From NCBI GenBank assembly GCA_004154925.1, contig QJNS01000022.1:372001-436000 (forward strand): a stretch of DNA of 64,000 nt. Direction: 5' to 3'. Origin of the DNA: Monosporascus cannonballus (taxonomy: Eukaryota > Ascomycota > Sordariomycetes > Xylariales). Positions within the stretch are counted from its first letter, which is position 1, and every line of letters starts with the position of its first letter. The translations under genes were made by a program, and so were the position numbers. Below are positions 12,116 to 24,700 of the stretch, piece after piece. The notes under the pieces are model-generated. The model was not told the DNA's origin and searched no databases. It saw only the letters and a list, made by a program, of their open reading frames with translations.

Positions 12116-12514
12116 TATTATAACCTAACGGTCTTAGCTTCCCTACAGACGGTTAGAGCCACAAAAAAGGGCTGCACTCCGACCAAGGCCAAGATATCAC
12201 GTAACTAGCTCAAAGATCTTAAAACGCCAAATACCTTAAACCCCTTAAGCCGGCGGAAACCCTCAAAGTATTTAACGGCCTCAAAGGTTTAAACCGTTTA
12301 AATACCTAAAGCCAAAATAAGGATATATACATTTAATATTTCCATAATTTAAATAATATTAATTTGTTATAATAATTCGTTATTTAAAATACCTTTGGTA
12401 ATATGAAACGTAATACCATTATTGTATTTATTACTTAGATTTTTATGATATTTCTATTAATATAAACCTATACAATTAAGGTTTAATAGTTGGTTAAACC
12501 CCTTAGCCGTCATA
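12116..12514 (+). repeat. G3 right LTR (399 bp)
   Basis: Starts TATTATAACC at 12,116 just after a purine-rich stretch (12,091-12,106) and ends GCCGTCATA at 12,514. U3 is unrelated to that of the left LTR of the same element; the last ~190 bp align with it. Confidence 0.82.
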
Positions 12515-12529
12515 ATTCGACCACCTTGC

Positions 12530-13620
12530 TTTGTAAAAAGTTAAAGTTATTAAATAGAAAAACCGATATAACGTAGAAGGAATCCGAATAATAAAAGGCA
12601 TAAATAAAAATTCTTTTGTTTTCGGAAAAACATTTAAAAAGCGGATTCTTTTAAAGAATGCGTTCAAAAAGAAATAGATTATTATAATCGTTTATATTAA
12701 TATTAACGCGCGTTTATTATTTTTCGGATTTTTAATAACGTTAACCTACCATAATAATAGTTTCCTAATTCGGACGATAAATCATATGAAACGTAATATT
12801 TCACCACGCTAAAAAACGGCTAGACGAATACCGGAATCGGGGTAAAGTAATTTCGCGAAAATTTTATTTCTTATACTAAACTCGAAAACCCGGACGAATA
12901 AAAGCTATTAATAATTACCGGCCATAATAACCATATTATCGAAGAATTTAAGTAAACGTATTTTTAAAATAAGATATATATCATTTTTCTACTTACTTAC
13001 GTTTTTTATATTTTTCAACTTCTTAATATAGGTATATTTGCCACCTTAAAACAAAGTTTCCGTTATTGGTTCCGAGAACGTTATTACGAGCAAATTTTCG
13101 AGATTATTAATGAAACCAATTTTTTGTGGGCGTTTTTGTAATCGCAAAGAATTTATAATAATTTCGAAATACATTATAAATATTTGAAAAGCGATACGTT
13201 TACGTCCTCTTAATAAGGCGAAAATATTAAATAATAAGTACGTTAAAGTAAAGGGGGCAAAAAGGAATATACCTGTCCGAAAATCGATTTATACCTTAAA
13301 AGGCCTTAATTTTCTAACCTAAATAATTACTTTAAGTATTGAAATACCTAAAATATCTAAAGGATTAACCCGGTTCAAAAGAAAACTTAATAAAAGTTAA
13401 TTTAACATACGGAAATTTTACCGTACCTCTTTTGTTCCGTAAATTCGTTAAGGCTTTTAACGATAAAATTACCAAATTTATAATCGCCGAAATTCATAAT
13501 AATTAATTACTTATACCGGTTAAAAAAGCAAAGCCTAAAGTATATAAGAAAATACAGCCCCAACTAAATAAGAATTTTGTAAAGATAATTTCTGTTAAGA
13601 AAATAAAAGTAAGGCTAAAG
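12530..13620 (+). pseudogene. P2 pogo-type transposase, C-terminal remnant
   Basis: Plus-strand fragments align with P3: a G-I-R-I-I-K-G-like block near 12,578, the catalytic L-L-I-I-T-G-H-N-N-H motif around 12,907-12,940 (Asp of D-G-H lost), and a block S-V-I-G-S/R-Y-W-F-R-like after 13,050 matching the K-x-x-Y-R region. Frame shifts and stops are present. Sequence closer to P3 than to P1. Confidence 0.7.
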
Positions 13621-13829
13621 GCCTTTGCAAAAGGACGTTCTATTATTATTCGACAGAATTAGCAATAAAATAAACCTTTTAAAGACGAAGAAAATAACGA
13701 GGTGAAAATGGATTACATTATTATACGCTTTACTTAATATGGAATCAATTAATTAAGTGGTTATTAAGATATTGTTATTTGTACGAAAAGGTTATTGTGG
13801 CGATAGCTTTAAAATGGTTGGCTTTTTAA

Positions 13830-13859
13830 AAGAATGTGGCGTCAGTAAAGGGGTCACCT
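13830..13859 (-). repeat. P2 right terminal inverted repeat
   Basis: Read inward it begins AGGTGACCCC and resembles the P1 terminus (AGGCGACCCC, then an ACGCC-CAT block), supporting a related family. No left partner is present. Confidence 0.65.
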
Positions 13860-13869
13860 TAAATTTCTA

Positions 13870-16200
13870 AATAATTCTTTAAAATATATAATTCGTTTTC
13901 GTTGAAATTCGAAATAAGATATGGTTTCGTAAATATAACTTTGTTAAAATTTATTTTATAATTTTATTTATTAACGTTAAATAATATTTTATGAAATTCT
14001 TTTTTAAAACTATTTATAACTGTAAGAATTCGTTAAATTTCCCTTTATATTTAATTTTGATTTCCTTAATTCTTTTATCTATTAAAGCTCTATATGAATA
14101 GATTTATAATTTTTAAAATATTATACCGTAACCTTTAATATAGTAATATTTATATTTATTAGTTCATATTATTTTTAAATAAAATCTTAGACATAATTAA
14201 TTTTATATTTAATATTTCTGGTATTATAAACAAAACCTTAGTGATCAACATTTATAATAAAATAAAGTTTTAATTTATATTTTTATATTCATTTATACTG
14301 GTTAATAATGTTTAATTATAATAATTTGCGCTCAAAGTTTCTTAAGTTATTTTTATAGTATATTAATATATTCCGATTAGCATTTTTCAAATTATAAGGT
14401 TATTAAGGGTTTTTATCGTCGTATTTAAAACCTTTGTTAAGAATTCCTTTAAATCTTTTTAATTTTGTTAAATTTCGGTTTTTTATAAGGAATCTTTTTC
14501 AATTAAAAATTTCGAATTTATTTACTAGTATTTAAATTTTGCATATAATGTATTAAACTATTGTATTTATTATTTTTATCGACATATTTAGTTTTCAAAT
14601 TATATTAATTATTTTTCATTTCGTTATAATTCTTTTATTAAATAATCTATGTATTTATTTGTTATATAAAATGTTATTTTATCGTATCGTTATGAATTTT
14701 TATATTCTATCGTTAAAAATACGAATTTCCCTTTTTATATTTTTTCGAGATTTAAAATATACATTAATTAAAACCAAAAATTCTTAATAACCTTTAAATA
14801 ATATATTTAACGATGTAAAAAATTCCGCTTTTTATAAATTAAAAATTATATTTATTATAAAATAAAATAGGTGTTTTGCGAATATTGTTTTTTTAAATTA
14901 ATTTTATAAGTTATCCGTTAGTGATGTTGTTTTAAAACGTAATACATCGAAATTATCGATATTCTTATTTATTTACTTTATTTTGTCGTATCCAATTAAA
15001 AAATTAAGATTTTAAATATATACGCATAAAGCGTTAATAAGTAAATTTTCGTTTATCTGTGGTATATTAGATATTTTTATTATTTATACTATATTACGTA
15101 TATCTTATCGTATTGATCCGAAAATCCGCGATAAATGGGTTGCTTTTATTTTTAATACTTTTCTAATTATTTTTGGAAGCTTTTTATTATTTTTAAATAA
15201 TCTTTAAACCACTTTTTTAGCCTTTCGTATTTTACGTCAAATCTTTTCTTATAATAGCCCTTATTCGTAGTAATTCTGAATTATATTAATACTTTATTTG
15301 TTTTATCTAGTAATCTTTTATTTAAGTTAAAATGCTTTTTTAAGATAAATATTTAATTACTTTATTAATAAAGTTGTTTGTAAATATTATATGAATATTG
15401 CATTTTATTATAATTATAATATTTAATTTGATTTGTATTTTTATGTTAAACTATTTTAAGTTTTATAAGTTTCAGCATTATATTATATAATATAAAAAAT
15501 ATGTTTTATTTTTCTTCTTATAAAGTCGATTAACTTTTATATTTCGAAATCTCTTATTGTTTTTATATGTTATTTATATAGTGTGTTATTAATCTTACTA
15601 ATTTCGCAAATATACCGATTTAAGATTTCAGATTTTAGTAATTTAATAATAGTTTTTACGTTGTTCATTAATCCCCTTATAAAACGTATTAATTTATGTA
15701 TTATTTTGGTCGCCAGTTTATTTTATATTAACTATACGACTACGGAAAATAATAATATATTTGAAACTATATCGATTTTATTATGATTATAAATGTTATT
15801 ACGTTATTAATCGTTTTTTAGCAGGATTTTCGACATGAGCTTTAAACTTTTTCATACATATTTCGTAATCGGAAACATAAACCTGAATATTTTTTAGAGG
15901 ATTACATTCAAAATTTTTTACTCACTTATTACCGACTTATATTAATATATAGTATTTTTAATAAGACAAACCGCTTTAAAGAAATTTCTATTTATAAACT
16001 GATCTATATTTTAAAGACGGGTATATATTTGTATTTATATACGAAAATTTTGAATATGTCTTTATCGTAAAGTTGAGGGTTTTTAAATTTATATATTGGG
16101 GTAATAACGCGTATTAGATAATTATTACCTAGTTTATCACGTACTGGACTTATGTGTCGAATTTTCTATATTTAAACTAAAATTATATAATAAAACATAT
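13870..16200 (-). pseudogene. G4 RT/protease/gag remnant
   Basis: Aligned by order and words with G6 and G7: RT N-terminus (13,880-13,990), protease-RT linker (about 14,180-14,330), protease (about 14,340-14,400) and gag to about 16,200. The gag zinc knuckle at 15,380-15,421 keeps the C-x2-C-x4-H-x4-C spacing, but all three Cys and the His read as Tyr, which shows how far RIP has gone. Confidence 0.65.
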
Positions 16201-16277
16201 TTAGATTTTAATTAATATTTTAATTAAAGATATATTATTTGAAGTTTGACAACATTATCAAATCACAGTTTTTAATA

Positions 16278-16450
16278 TAAAATAACTATAAGTTTAATAA
16301 TTTATTGAACTTAAGTACTACATATTTATATTAATAAAAATACTGTAAAAAGTTATATTAATGTAAAAACAATTTAATGTTTTAGCTAAATAAAAAACTT
16401 AAAATAAATAAATAATAATATCGATAAACGAAAAACTGGAATAAGATTAA
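16278..16450 (-). repeat. Decayed LTR start of G4
   Basis: About 75-170 bp matching the first part of the family LTR (AACTATAAGTTTAATAA as the counterpart of GGCTAGGCGGTTTAACC at 40,602). No right end is recognisable, so the LTR is truncated or too decayed to follow. Confidence 0.5.
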
Positions 16451-16899
16451 CCAAAACAATAATAACATTAAAAGAATTGTTTTTGATAATAATTAATATA
16501 ACTATTAATTTATGAAAGAAATAATTTAATATATAATAAAACAATATTATTATAAAGTTATTATAAAATTTTCTCTTAAGTTGATATTTTTTTAAAAATA
16601 ATAAAAGAAACTATTAATATAAAAATTAGTAGTTTGACTTGAAATACATAAAATATTATTCCGATATAATATAATAAAATGTTCTTATAAGAAAAGGAGA
16701 GAATACGAAAGATACGGCTAAATGTCGGCGCCCAGCCGCCGACTAACCTGGTTAGGATAATTATAAAATCCCATGCCCGAGCGAATATATATATAACTTA
16801 GATAAAAATATGTTAATATATTTATTTCTTGAAATGGTTTGCGATTGTGCGGCCATTAGCTAGCTCACATATCTGTTCCTTAACGGTTTTTTAATAAAT
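16451..16899. other. AT-rich gap with a GC-rich island (16,705-16,885)
   Basis: Between G4 and G5. Most of it is unrecognisable AT-rich DNA. The island at 16,705-16,885 is not RIP-like, starts TGTCGGCGCCCAGCC at 16,723, contains a TATATATATAA run near 16,771, and could be a small solo LTR of another family (for example Copia-like). No target duplication was found, so its identity is open. Confidence 0.35.
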
Positions 16900-19800
16900 A
16901 TATAATTTATTTAATAAGATAAAATTTTTATGATGAAATAAAAATAATTTGAGATAATTCGAAAATCAAATATACGGATAGAAACAACTAATATAGTAAT
17001 CTCGTACAGTATGTATTAATTTATAAAACAAATTTAATGAACTTTAAAAAGAAGATTTAATACACTTATTCATAAAAAATATGAAATGATTAAATTTAAA
17101 AACTTAAATAAAACTCTCGAAAGATTTTGAACGAAATAATCAAAGCTGTTAATACCTTTATTGCTTTAAATATAATGTAATAAATAGTTAATGAACCTTT
17201 AGAAAATTCTATTATATTAAAAGTGATTAATATATTTAAAAAAAACCAATTCAAAATATATATTAAAATCTTATAGAAATTTAAATACCGAAAATAAATA
17301 TTTTGTTGACAATAAATAGGGTAAATGAAAAATTAATTATTTAGACGTTTTAATTTAAAGTTAAGAGGAAACAATTAATTTCGATATTATTTTGTACGAA
17401 AATTGCAATATTATTTTAGAAACAATTATGGAAATATTAAAATAAAGTTTTAATTGATAAACGAATTAAGTAATGAATTATAAATGGTAAACTTTCAAAG
17501 TTAGGTTAATAATATTAATAGATATAAAAGTAAAATATGATAAATATTTTACTATTTAAATAACATTAAGTATAAAAATTTAAGGATTAAAAATATAATA
17601 TATTCTTCTTTTTTTAAAACAAATAAAGTTTAAATAATTAAATAACGGTTTATAAGATTATTTCGAAAGGTGAGAATATTTAATTAATGCATTTTTGGAA
17701 TATTACTAATATAAATACCTTTCTAAAAAATTTAAATATTAAATTATTAAAACACAATAAATAGAAATACGAAATAATTCCAAAAACAAATTTATTAATA
17801 AAAGCTTATTTTATTTATAACCTTAATGAGAACAAGTTTAATTTTTCGAAAATGTATTGAAAAATATTTATTATACAAATATAAATCCGATTTTCGAAAT
17901 TACCTATACAATACTCCGTATTCTCTATATTTAAAACACAGAGAAAATTATAATTTATAGTTAATTATCGATAATTAAATAATATTATAATTAATATCGG
18001 ATATTGTTATTTTCAAATTTTAAAAAAAACAGAAATTTATTACAATTTCATAATTATAAATTTTACATCTTAAAACAATATAATGTTATTAGAATTAAAA
18101 AAACATCTAAATTCAAAATAGTTTTAACAAATATACGGCTTATTTAAATATATACTTATGTTGATATTATTTATAAACCTTTTAATAGGTTTTTGATAGA
18201 TAATAAACTATATATTACTAAAATATTTTGAGTTTCTCGAAAACGGAAAAAATGTATATAAAATATATTTATAATGTTTTCAACAATTTAAAACACGTTA
18301 AATTATAAATTCATATAAAACGTTATTTTCTTAAATAAAACGAAAATAATTAAGATATATTTAAGGACATATTAAAAGTAGTATTGTAATAATAAAATAA
18401 TAAATAATAATTGCGATGTGAAAACATACATGCTTTTTGATTTATTAATTATTATAAGAAGTTTATTCGCAATTTCAGCAAATTTATTACATTTTTAATT
18501 AGTTTTTTCTAAAAATATAAAACGTTGATACAAATCATATAGCCGATAAAAAGCTGTATAAAATTAAAGAAATAATAATTAATAAATTAATTTTTTTAGG
18601 TATAATTTAATATATTTTATCGAATGAAATATCGATATATCGAATAACGTATTAAATGGGAGAATTAAATAGTAAAATAATTAAAATAAATTATACCTTA
18701 TTATATTTTTAAAAGGAGTTAAAAAACCAATTTTAATTACTTTATTTTAAATAAAAACTTTATATTTAGCAATATAAACCTTTCGTAAGTATCAGTATTT
18801 TTAAAAAGAATTTTTATTAAGTTAAAATTTATATAAATTCTTAATATTTTATCCGTTTTATTATGAATAAAAAGTTTACGAAATGATAGTTATAATATGT
18901 AAAAAAACGGTAAATTTCTATTTCGGTGTTATTTATGCAAAATATTTAAAATATCGTAAATTCGATATTTTAAATAAATAGCTATACTTTAAAAATGAAT
19001 TTAATTAAAATTATTTACATATTCTTTGCAATTATTTTAATAACAAATATTTATATTTACGATACATTACGATATTAGAGGTCACATCATACGGTATATT
19101 TCAAAATTTTTAAAATATATTATAATAATTTATTAAAAAGTAAACAAAAAAACGAAATTCCAGACTTCATTTTAACAAAAATACTAGATCAATTTAATGC
19201 GATAAATATACGAATATTAATTACACGGATATATAAAAATCCGTACAAGGTTTAAATAACTTTAACGTATTTCTTTTTATAGAGAATAGATATAAAAATT
19301 TAAAAAATACGATAATAATGTAACTTATATAATAAAATAAAGATATAACGATATAACTTTTACGAAAAAAATTATTATAATTAATTTCAAAAATGTTATG
19401 TAATTTAATTATTATAAAATGAATTATTAAAGTTTTTTTATCCGAGAATTGAATAAAAAAATAAATTACAATAATGTTTCGTTATCGTTAATTAATTTAC
19501 AAAATTCATTTTATTTTTCATTGTATTAAAACAAAACGGATGTCGAATAAATATTATATATTTCTGTTACGGCGTTATACGTCTTTTGAGTTTTGGGAGA
19601 TATTCTATTGTTATACTAAAAAAAGAGAGAATTTATCTAGTAAGCGCGTAATACTTATATATATATCAAACCGGCGGCTTAAAAGAACCGCTTTGCTAGT
19701 GCCATAATAGTTTTTTTGAAAAATATTTTTAATATATACGGATTATCACATATGATTACTTTTAATCAAAGAATTATACTTATTTTAAAATTTTTAAAAA

Positions 19801-20430
19801 AAACTTTCCATATAAATCATTTTAAATTATAAAATATTATAATATTTAAATTTTAAATAAAAAAATAAATAATTAAACTAAACGTTTAAACTATATTTAC
19901 TCTTTATGAAAACATATATAATAGATTTATTAATATTGAAAAAGATTTTCGTTAGAATAAATTAAATACTTATAAGAAAAGGTAAAAATAAAAATTAAAT
20001 TCGCGTATAATTAAACAAGTAAATATTATAATTAAAAAAGGTTAAAATGATTAATTTTTGAAAAAGGAAAAATTATTTATTTCCTCGTAAAAATATTTAA
20101 ATTGAAAAATATTAATAAAAGGCTTGATATAAAGGATGTTAATTCATATAATTTTATTAGAAGAATCTAGAAAAACTTATTGTCTAGCAAAGCGCTTATT
20201 AAAGGTTAAACATTATTTCGTTTTTAGCATTTTTATAAACGTTAATACCAGATATTATTAAATTTTATACGAAATAAGATAATATAAAGAAAAACACGAA
20301 ACTGTATATAAGTTAAAGAAAATTTTTGATATATGAAAAAAACGGATTTACTGAGTGCTTAATTAAATTAAAAAAATATCCACATTCTGAGAATACTTAA
20401 AAGCTTACTAAAAATCTTATAAATACTTGA
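16900..20430 (+). pseudogene. G5 pol remnant
   Basis: Protease end and linker (about 17,100-17,400), RT (about 17,380-18,300), RNase H (about 18,400-18,980), integrase (about 19,000-20,240) and chromodomain (about 20,300-20,430; readable as I-K-L-K-K-Y-P-H-S-E-N-T). All parts align with G3 but are more decayed, with stops in every frame. Confidence 0.7.
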
Positions 20431-20439
20431 TTTTTATTA

Positions 20440-20960
20440 AGAAATCTTTATTAATAATGCTGGATGTAATTTACGAAACGTTTAAATTAACGGTCAAGTA
20501 ATTAATGATATCACAGCTGACCTAGTCGAGAAAGGTCGTAAGCGATATAGATACGGTTATTTTAACCGTTGATTATTGTTATTTTTGTTTTAAAGCTTTA
20601 AATTCTTTTATAATTTGGATACTTTTAGCATTATAACGAAATATTTCCACATTCCGAACACGCAAAATTTGTCGCTATTTTTAAAAGCGATTTAGTTTAT
20701 TAGTAGTAACGCGTAACGTTTTTCGGGCCTGTTTTTCTTTACGTTCTACATAATTCTTTTATTAAAAAGCCTTTTATGTTTAATTTCGAACCGTTCGAAA
20801 ATATTGCAAAGATTGTCCTAACGAATATATTACCTATATTTTTCAAAATTATAAAACATTTTATATTTTATTTTTTTCGTTTTTATAACTAACATAAAAA
20901 AGCATGATAAAATCTAAACGACAAATTCGTTTTGATACAAAAGAACCTTTAATATATTTA
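20440..20960 (-). pseudogene. Antisense ORF of G5 (third copy)
   Basis: Occupies the same place as the G3 antisense ORF. The minus-strand frame reads ERKEKQARKTLRV, then NKLNRFQKQR-like, aligned with KRKEKQIRKAL and NKLNRLQKQKR of G3. The Cys-rich N-terminal part is not recognisable here, probably because of RIP and indels. Confidence 0.55.
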
Positions 20961-21032
20961 TACAAACTGAAATCTTTTAATATAATCGAATATAGTAAAA
21001 AAGGAAAGAAAAAAACTTATAAGATTGTCGAG

Positions 21033-21499
21033 TAAGATAACTAGGCAGTTTAACCAACTATTATACCTTAGTCGTACAGGTTTATATTAGCAGAAGTATC
21101 GTAGGAATCTGAATAATAAATATAATAACATATTACGTTTCGTAATATTAAAAGTACCTTAGATAACGAATTATTATTATAAGCTAATATTATTTAAATT
21201 ATAAAAATAAGGATTATTTTATATTTATTCTTAATAACCTTATTTTGCTCAAATTATTATAATAGCGTAAAATCTTAATAATTTTAAATTTCGTTAATTT
21301 CGCAAAATCCTAATAATTTTAATTTTCGTCAATTTCGCAAAATCTTTATAATCCTGATTTTCTTAAATTTTGCGAAATCCTAATAATCCTAACTTTCGTA
21401 AATTTCGCAAAATCTCAATAATCCTGTTATGTAATCCTTTGTCTGGTGCTCCACTTGTTTAATTTTTTCGGGGTGTACAAAGGATATTAAATTATAATA
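21033..21499 (-). repeat. G6 LTR, left in window (3' LTR)
   Basis: 467 bp, TAAGATAACTAGGCAG at the left end to TTATAATA at the right end. It pairs with 38,574-39,040. Differences between the two copies are mainly C/T and G/A. It contains five 35-bp tandem repeats in U3. Confidence 0.92.
21266..21440 (-). repeat. Five 35-bp tandem repeats in G6 U3 (left LTR)
   Basis: Units start at 21,266, 21,301, 21,336, 21,371 and 21,406, each led by a CGCAAAATCCTAATAAT-like word; the period is exactly 35 bp. Confidence 0.88.
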
Positions 21500-21522
21500 C
21501 GATTCTCTCTTTCCTAAGATTG
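21500..21522 (-). other. Polypurine tract of G6
   Basis: In element sense the stretch reads as a purine run (TTAGGAAAGAGAGAATCG) ending at the 3' LTR, the priming site for plus-strand DNA synthesis. Same place as the tract at 40,969-40,985 in G7. Confidence 0.75.
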
Positions 21523-21566
21523 TCGTTTCAAAAACTTTATCCCGTAAATATTTAATTTATCATAAC

Positions 21567-21701
21567 ATGTCGTATTAAAAAATACGCTAAACCTTTTTCC
21601 AAAGCAAAAACCGTTAAGCGCAATTCCTTAATAGCTACGATATTTTCTGCAAATCCTATCGAAATAACGCCTTATTCTTACTGCGAACTGCCTTATCGTG
21701 A
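21567..21701 (+). pseudogene. G6 antisense ORF, N-terminal part
   Basis: ATG at 21,567; starts M-S as in G3. A Cys at residue 28 followed by x2-Tyr corresponds to the first two cluster positions of G3 (C33, Y36). The frame contains RIP-type stops and is cut at 21,701 by the large insertion; its C-terminal part resumes near 32,810. Confidence 0.5.
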
Positions 21702-24700
21702 TCAGGACCCCGTTTTGGGGGTTGTGGCTGCGCCTGCGGCGCAACAGCCGTAGCCACCGCTATAGCTTTTGATTAAGAAATATCTGTCAAGGGTCCAATA
21801 TATCAATTAAACCACTTTAAGAATTATTTTCACAAAAAAAACAAAATTTCCAAAATAGGGCCTAATAGCAAGTTATCATTTTTTCGTTCCGTTTTCCGCA
21901 CTTTTATATAAATTTTCAGAAATTATCAAAATAAATCCTTTAAATATAGCTTTAAATTAACGTTACTCTTTTTGTAATTATAAAAAATTAATACAAAATT
22001 AAAATCGTTATTTTTTCTTATAACTTTAATCTTAATTAAAACCAAAATATTATTAAATATTTAAGTAAATAATTAAAAATTCAGTTTTTCGTATATTATA
22101 ATTACGTACCCCTTTTCGGTTAACATAATAACAATATAACTTTATAAGCCAAAATAATAATATATAAAATACCCAAGTACTTATAATAAATTCCAAAATA
22201 TAATATTTTAAATTAATTAAATACAGATAATATATGTGAAAATTTTAAATAAATAGTTAAAGTTTTTAAACATTTAACTTTCCAAATAAAACGTTTATTT
22301 TCATCCAATACTTTTACCGGTTTTTTACCGATAAAAACGTAATTAACTTATATGCCAATATTATATATATGGCCGATAGTCTTATAGAAACCTTACGTCG
22401 TTGGTTTATTCGCCTTATATTAGGCATTATATTTGGCGAATAAGGCCGTATTGTTTATAAAAAATTTAAATCGATATAATATGTAATCTAATTTTCGGAA
22501 AACTTAATATTTTTTTCGTTATTAAAATAAATTCGGAAAATTTTTCATTATTTAAACCATTTTTAATATCTTATTTAACTGTTATTTAAGTTATATTATT
22601 AATAAAACTAACCAAAAAATAACTAATTTATGTATTTTAAATTTTAATTTTTATTTTTATTTTCATATTTACGAAAACGAAAAAAATTTAATTTAAAAAT
22701 TATTTAACCGTATAATTACCAGACGATATAATTATATTATTTTTAAATTTAAATTAATATTAATAGATTTCATTTTAAATTACAATATTAAACTTCGTTT
22801 TCGAATAATAATAGAATTTGGTTATTATTAATGAAATATATTTATTATCGGAAATAAAATTTTCCGGCCTAAATATTTTAATATCCTTAATTTATATTTT
22901 AATTTTTGTTTTACCTATATGTATTAATATACGTATATAATAATTATTAATAATATTATAAAAATATTTACAAAATATAATAGTTCTCGTTAAATTAATA
23001 ATTTAATTAAAAATGGTTATAAAGCGGCAATCCGGCACTTTAATATTAATTATTCCGAAATCGATAATATTATTTTTCTTATATCTAATAATTAACGTTC
23101 GAATTAACAGTATTTCCATTTTTTAAGGATTAAAATGTCCCGAATATTATATAATAATTTTTAATTTAAATTAATAATGTTTATTTCTTATTAAAATTAT
23201 TATTTATATTAATAATAAAACGAAAACCATAAATGTTTATAATTATCTAATTAGAATTATAGTAAACCGGGGATATTTATTAAAGGTTATAAAAAAAGTA
23301 ATTACGTTTCATAATTCCGAAATATTTTATGAAAATCAAGGTGGTATATATATTAATTTAAAATAATTAAATAGTTTTATTATATTACTATATTTATTAT
23401 TTCTATTGGATTTAATATACATATTTCGGATATTAATTAAATAATATAATAAAATATATTACAAAGTTTTTCGATTAAGAATTTATAATAATAATTTAAT
23501 CAAACCGTTCGTAAATATAAATAATTAATTATAATTAATTATAAATAAATTATATTATTTATACCTTATTAAATATTTTATATATATAAAACTAGGTTCT
23601 TTCCTTTTTTAAAAAATAAAATAACAAAAAGAATAGGCTCGGTAAATTAAAAACCGTATTATTTATAAAAATATAAATTTTATAATAAAAATAATACAAC
23701 GAATTCGGATAATAAGAAAAATAATACGTATTTTATTACGAATAATTTTAATTTAGAAAAAAGAATTATCGAATTTTAATTTTAATTTTTCGCCGGTTAA
23801 AATATTATTTTTAAATTTTTAAAATAAAATAATTTTAACATGTAATACCGGATAAAAATAAGGCCTTAATAATACGTATTATTTAACGGCAACTATATAC
23901 GTAAAGATATTTTAGCATATTTAAAAAATTAAAATTATTATTTTGAAAAAAATTATAATAATTTAATTCTGGCTAAATTTTATTACAATATATATACGTT
24001 TAATTTCATTTATATATCCAAACCTTTAAATTCAAAAATATTTACGTAACAATAATTAAAAGCCAGTTCGGTAAAAGCAATTATTTAAAAAATAATAAAA
24101 TCTTGGTATAAATAATAAATAAACAAATTATTTTTTTACGTAATTGTTTCCGTTTAGAAATAAAAAGATAAAATAAATATTTATTTTTTGTAAATTTAAA
24201 TAATTTTTATTTAATAAATTCTTAAATAAATTAAACGAAATTAAAAGTCGATATTTAATTCAAAATATATTGCAATTAATTAAGGCGCTTCCCGATTTTA
24301 ATGAATAACAATATGAGGATATTTTAAAAAACCATTTATTTTTTGCATTACATATAATATACGAAAAAATTATAGTTTGGATTTTATAAAAAATATACGT
24401 AATGTTTCGTAAACGGCAAAATTTTCTTAATCGGAAAAAATAACGTTATATTCTTATACCATAAACCAAATTATTAAAATTACGGATTATTAATTCGTAA
24501 TAAATTTAACAAATATTAGAAGAAATTATAAAATTACTTTAAGTTACGTTCAGTTTTAATTAAAATATATTATATCTAATTATTTAATTTAAATTAATAA
24601 TCAACGATTTACGGGTAATTTTAAGAATTCAAATATTAAATTAATATATAATTTATATATTTTTGCGATTTAAAATTACAATTTCGGTTATAATAACGTT

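Larger units (their letters stand above)
5780..12514 (+). mobile_element. G3: Gypsy element with two non-matching LTRs (chimeric)
   Basis: Complete-looking plus-strand order: LTR, gag, protease, RT, RNase H, integrase, chromodomain, antisense ORF, LTR. However, the two LTRs (372 and 399 bp) share only their ends and R/U5 region, their U3 sequences are unrelated, and the 5-bp flanks differ (ATAAG left, ATTCG right) in ways RIP cannot explain. The left flank is G2 pol and the right flank is the middle of the P2 transposase. The simplest reading is recombination between two insertions of the family. Confidence 0.8.
12515..13859 (+). mobile_element. P2: 3' portion of a Fot1/pogo-type transposon
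   Basis: Starts abruptly in the middle of the transposase next to the G3 LTR and runs to a right terminal repeat ending GGTCACCT, followed by TA at 13,860-13,861. The left half and left TIR are absent from the window, as expected if the left flank was lost by recombination within G3. Confidence 0.75.
13862..16450 (-). mobile_element. G4: Gypsy gag/pol/LTR fragment
   Basis: Minus-strand copy that begins in the N-terminal part of RT where P2 interrupts it, and runs through protease and gag to a decayed LTR start near 16,278. Its remaining pol half is not present to the left. One of the most strongly RIP-mutated copies. Confidence 0.7.
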
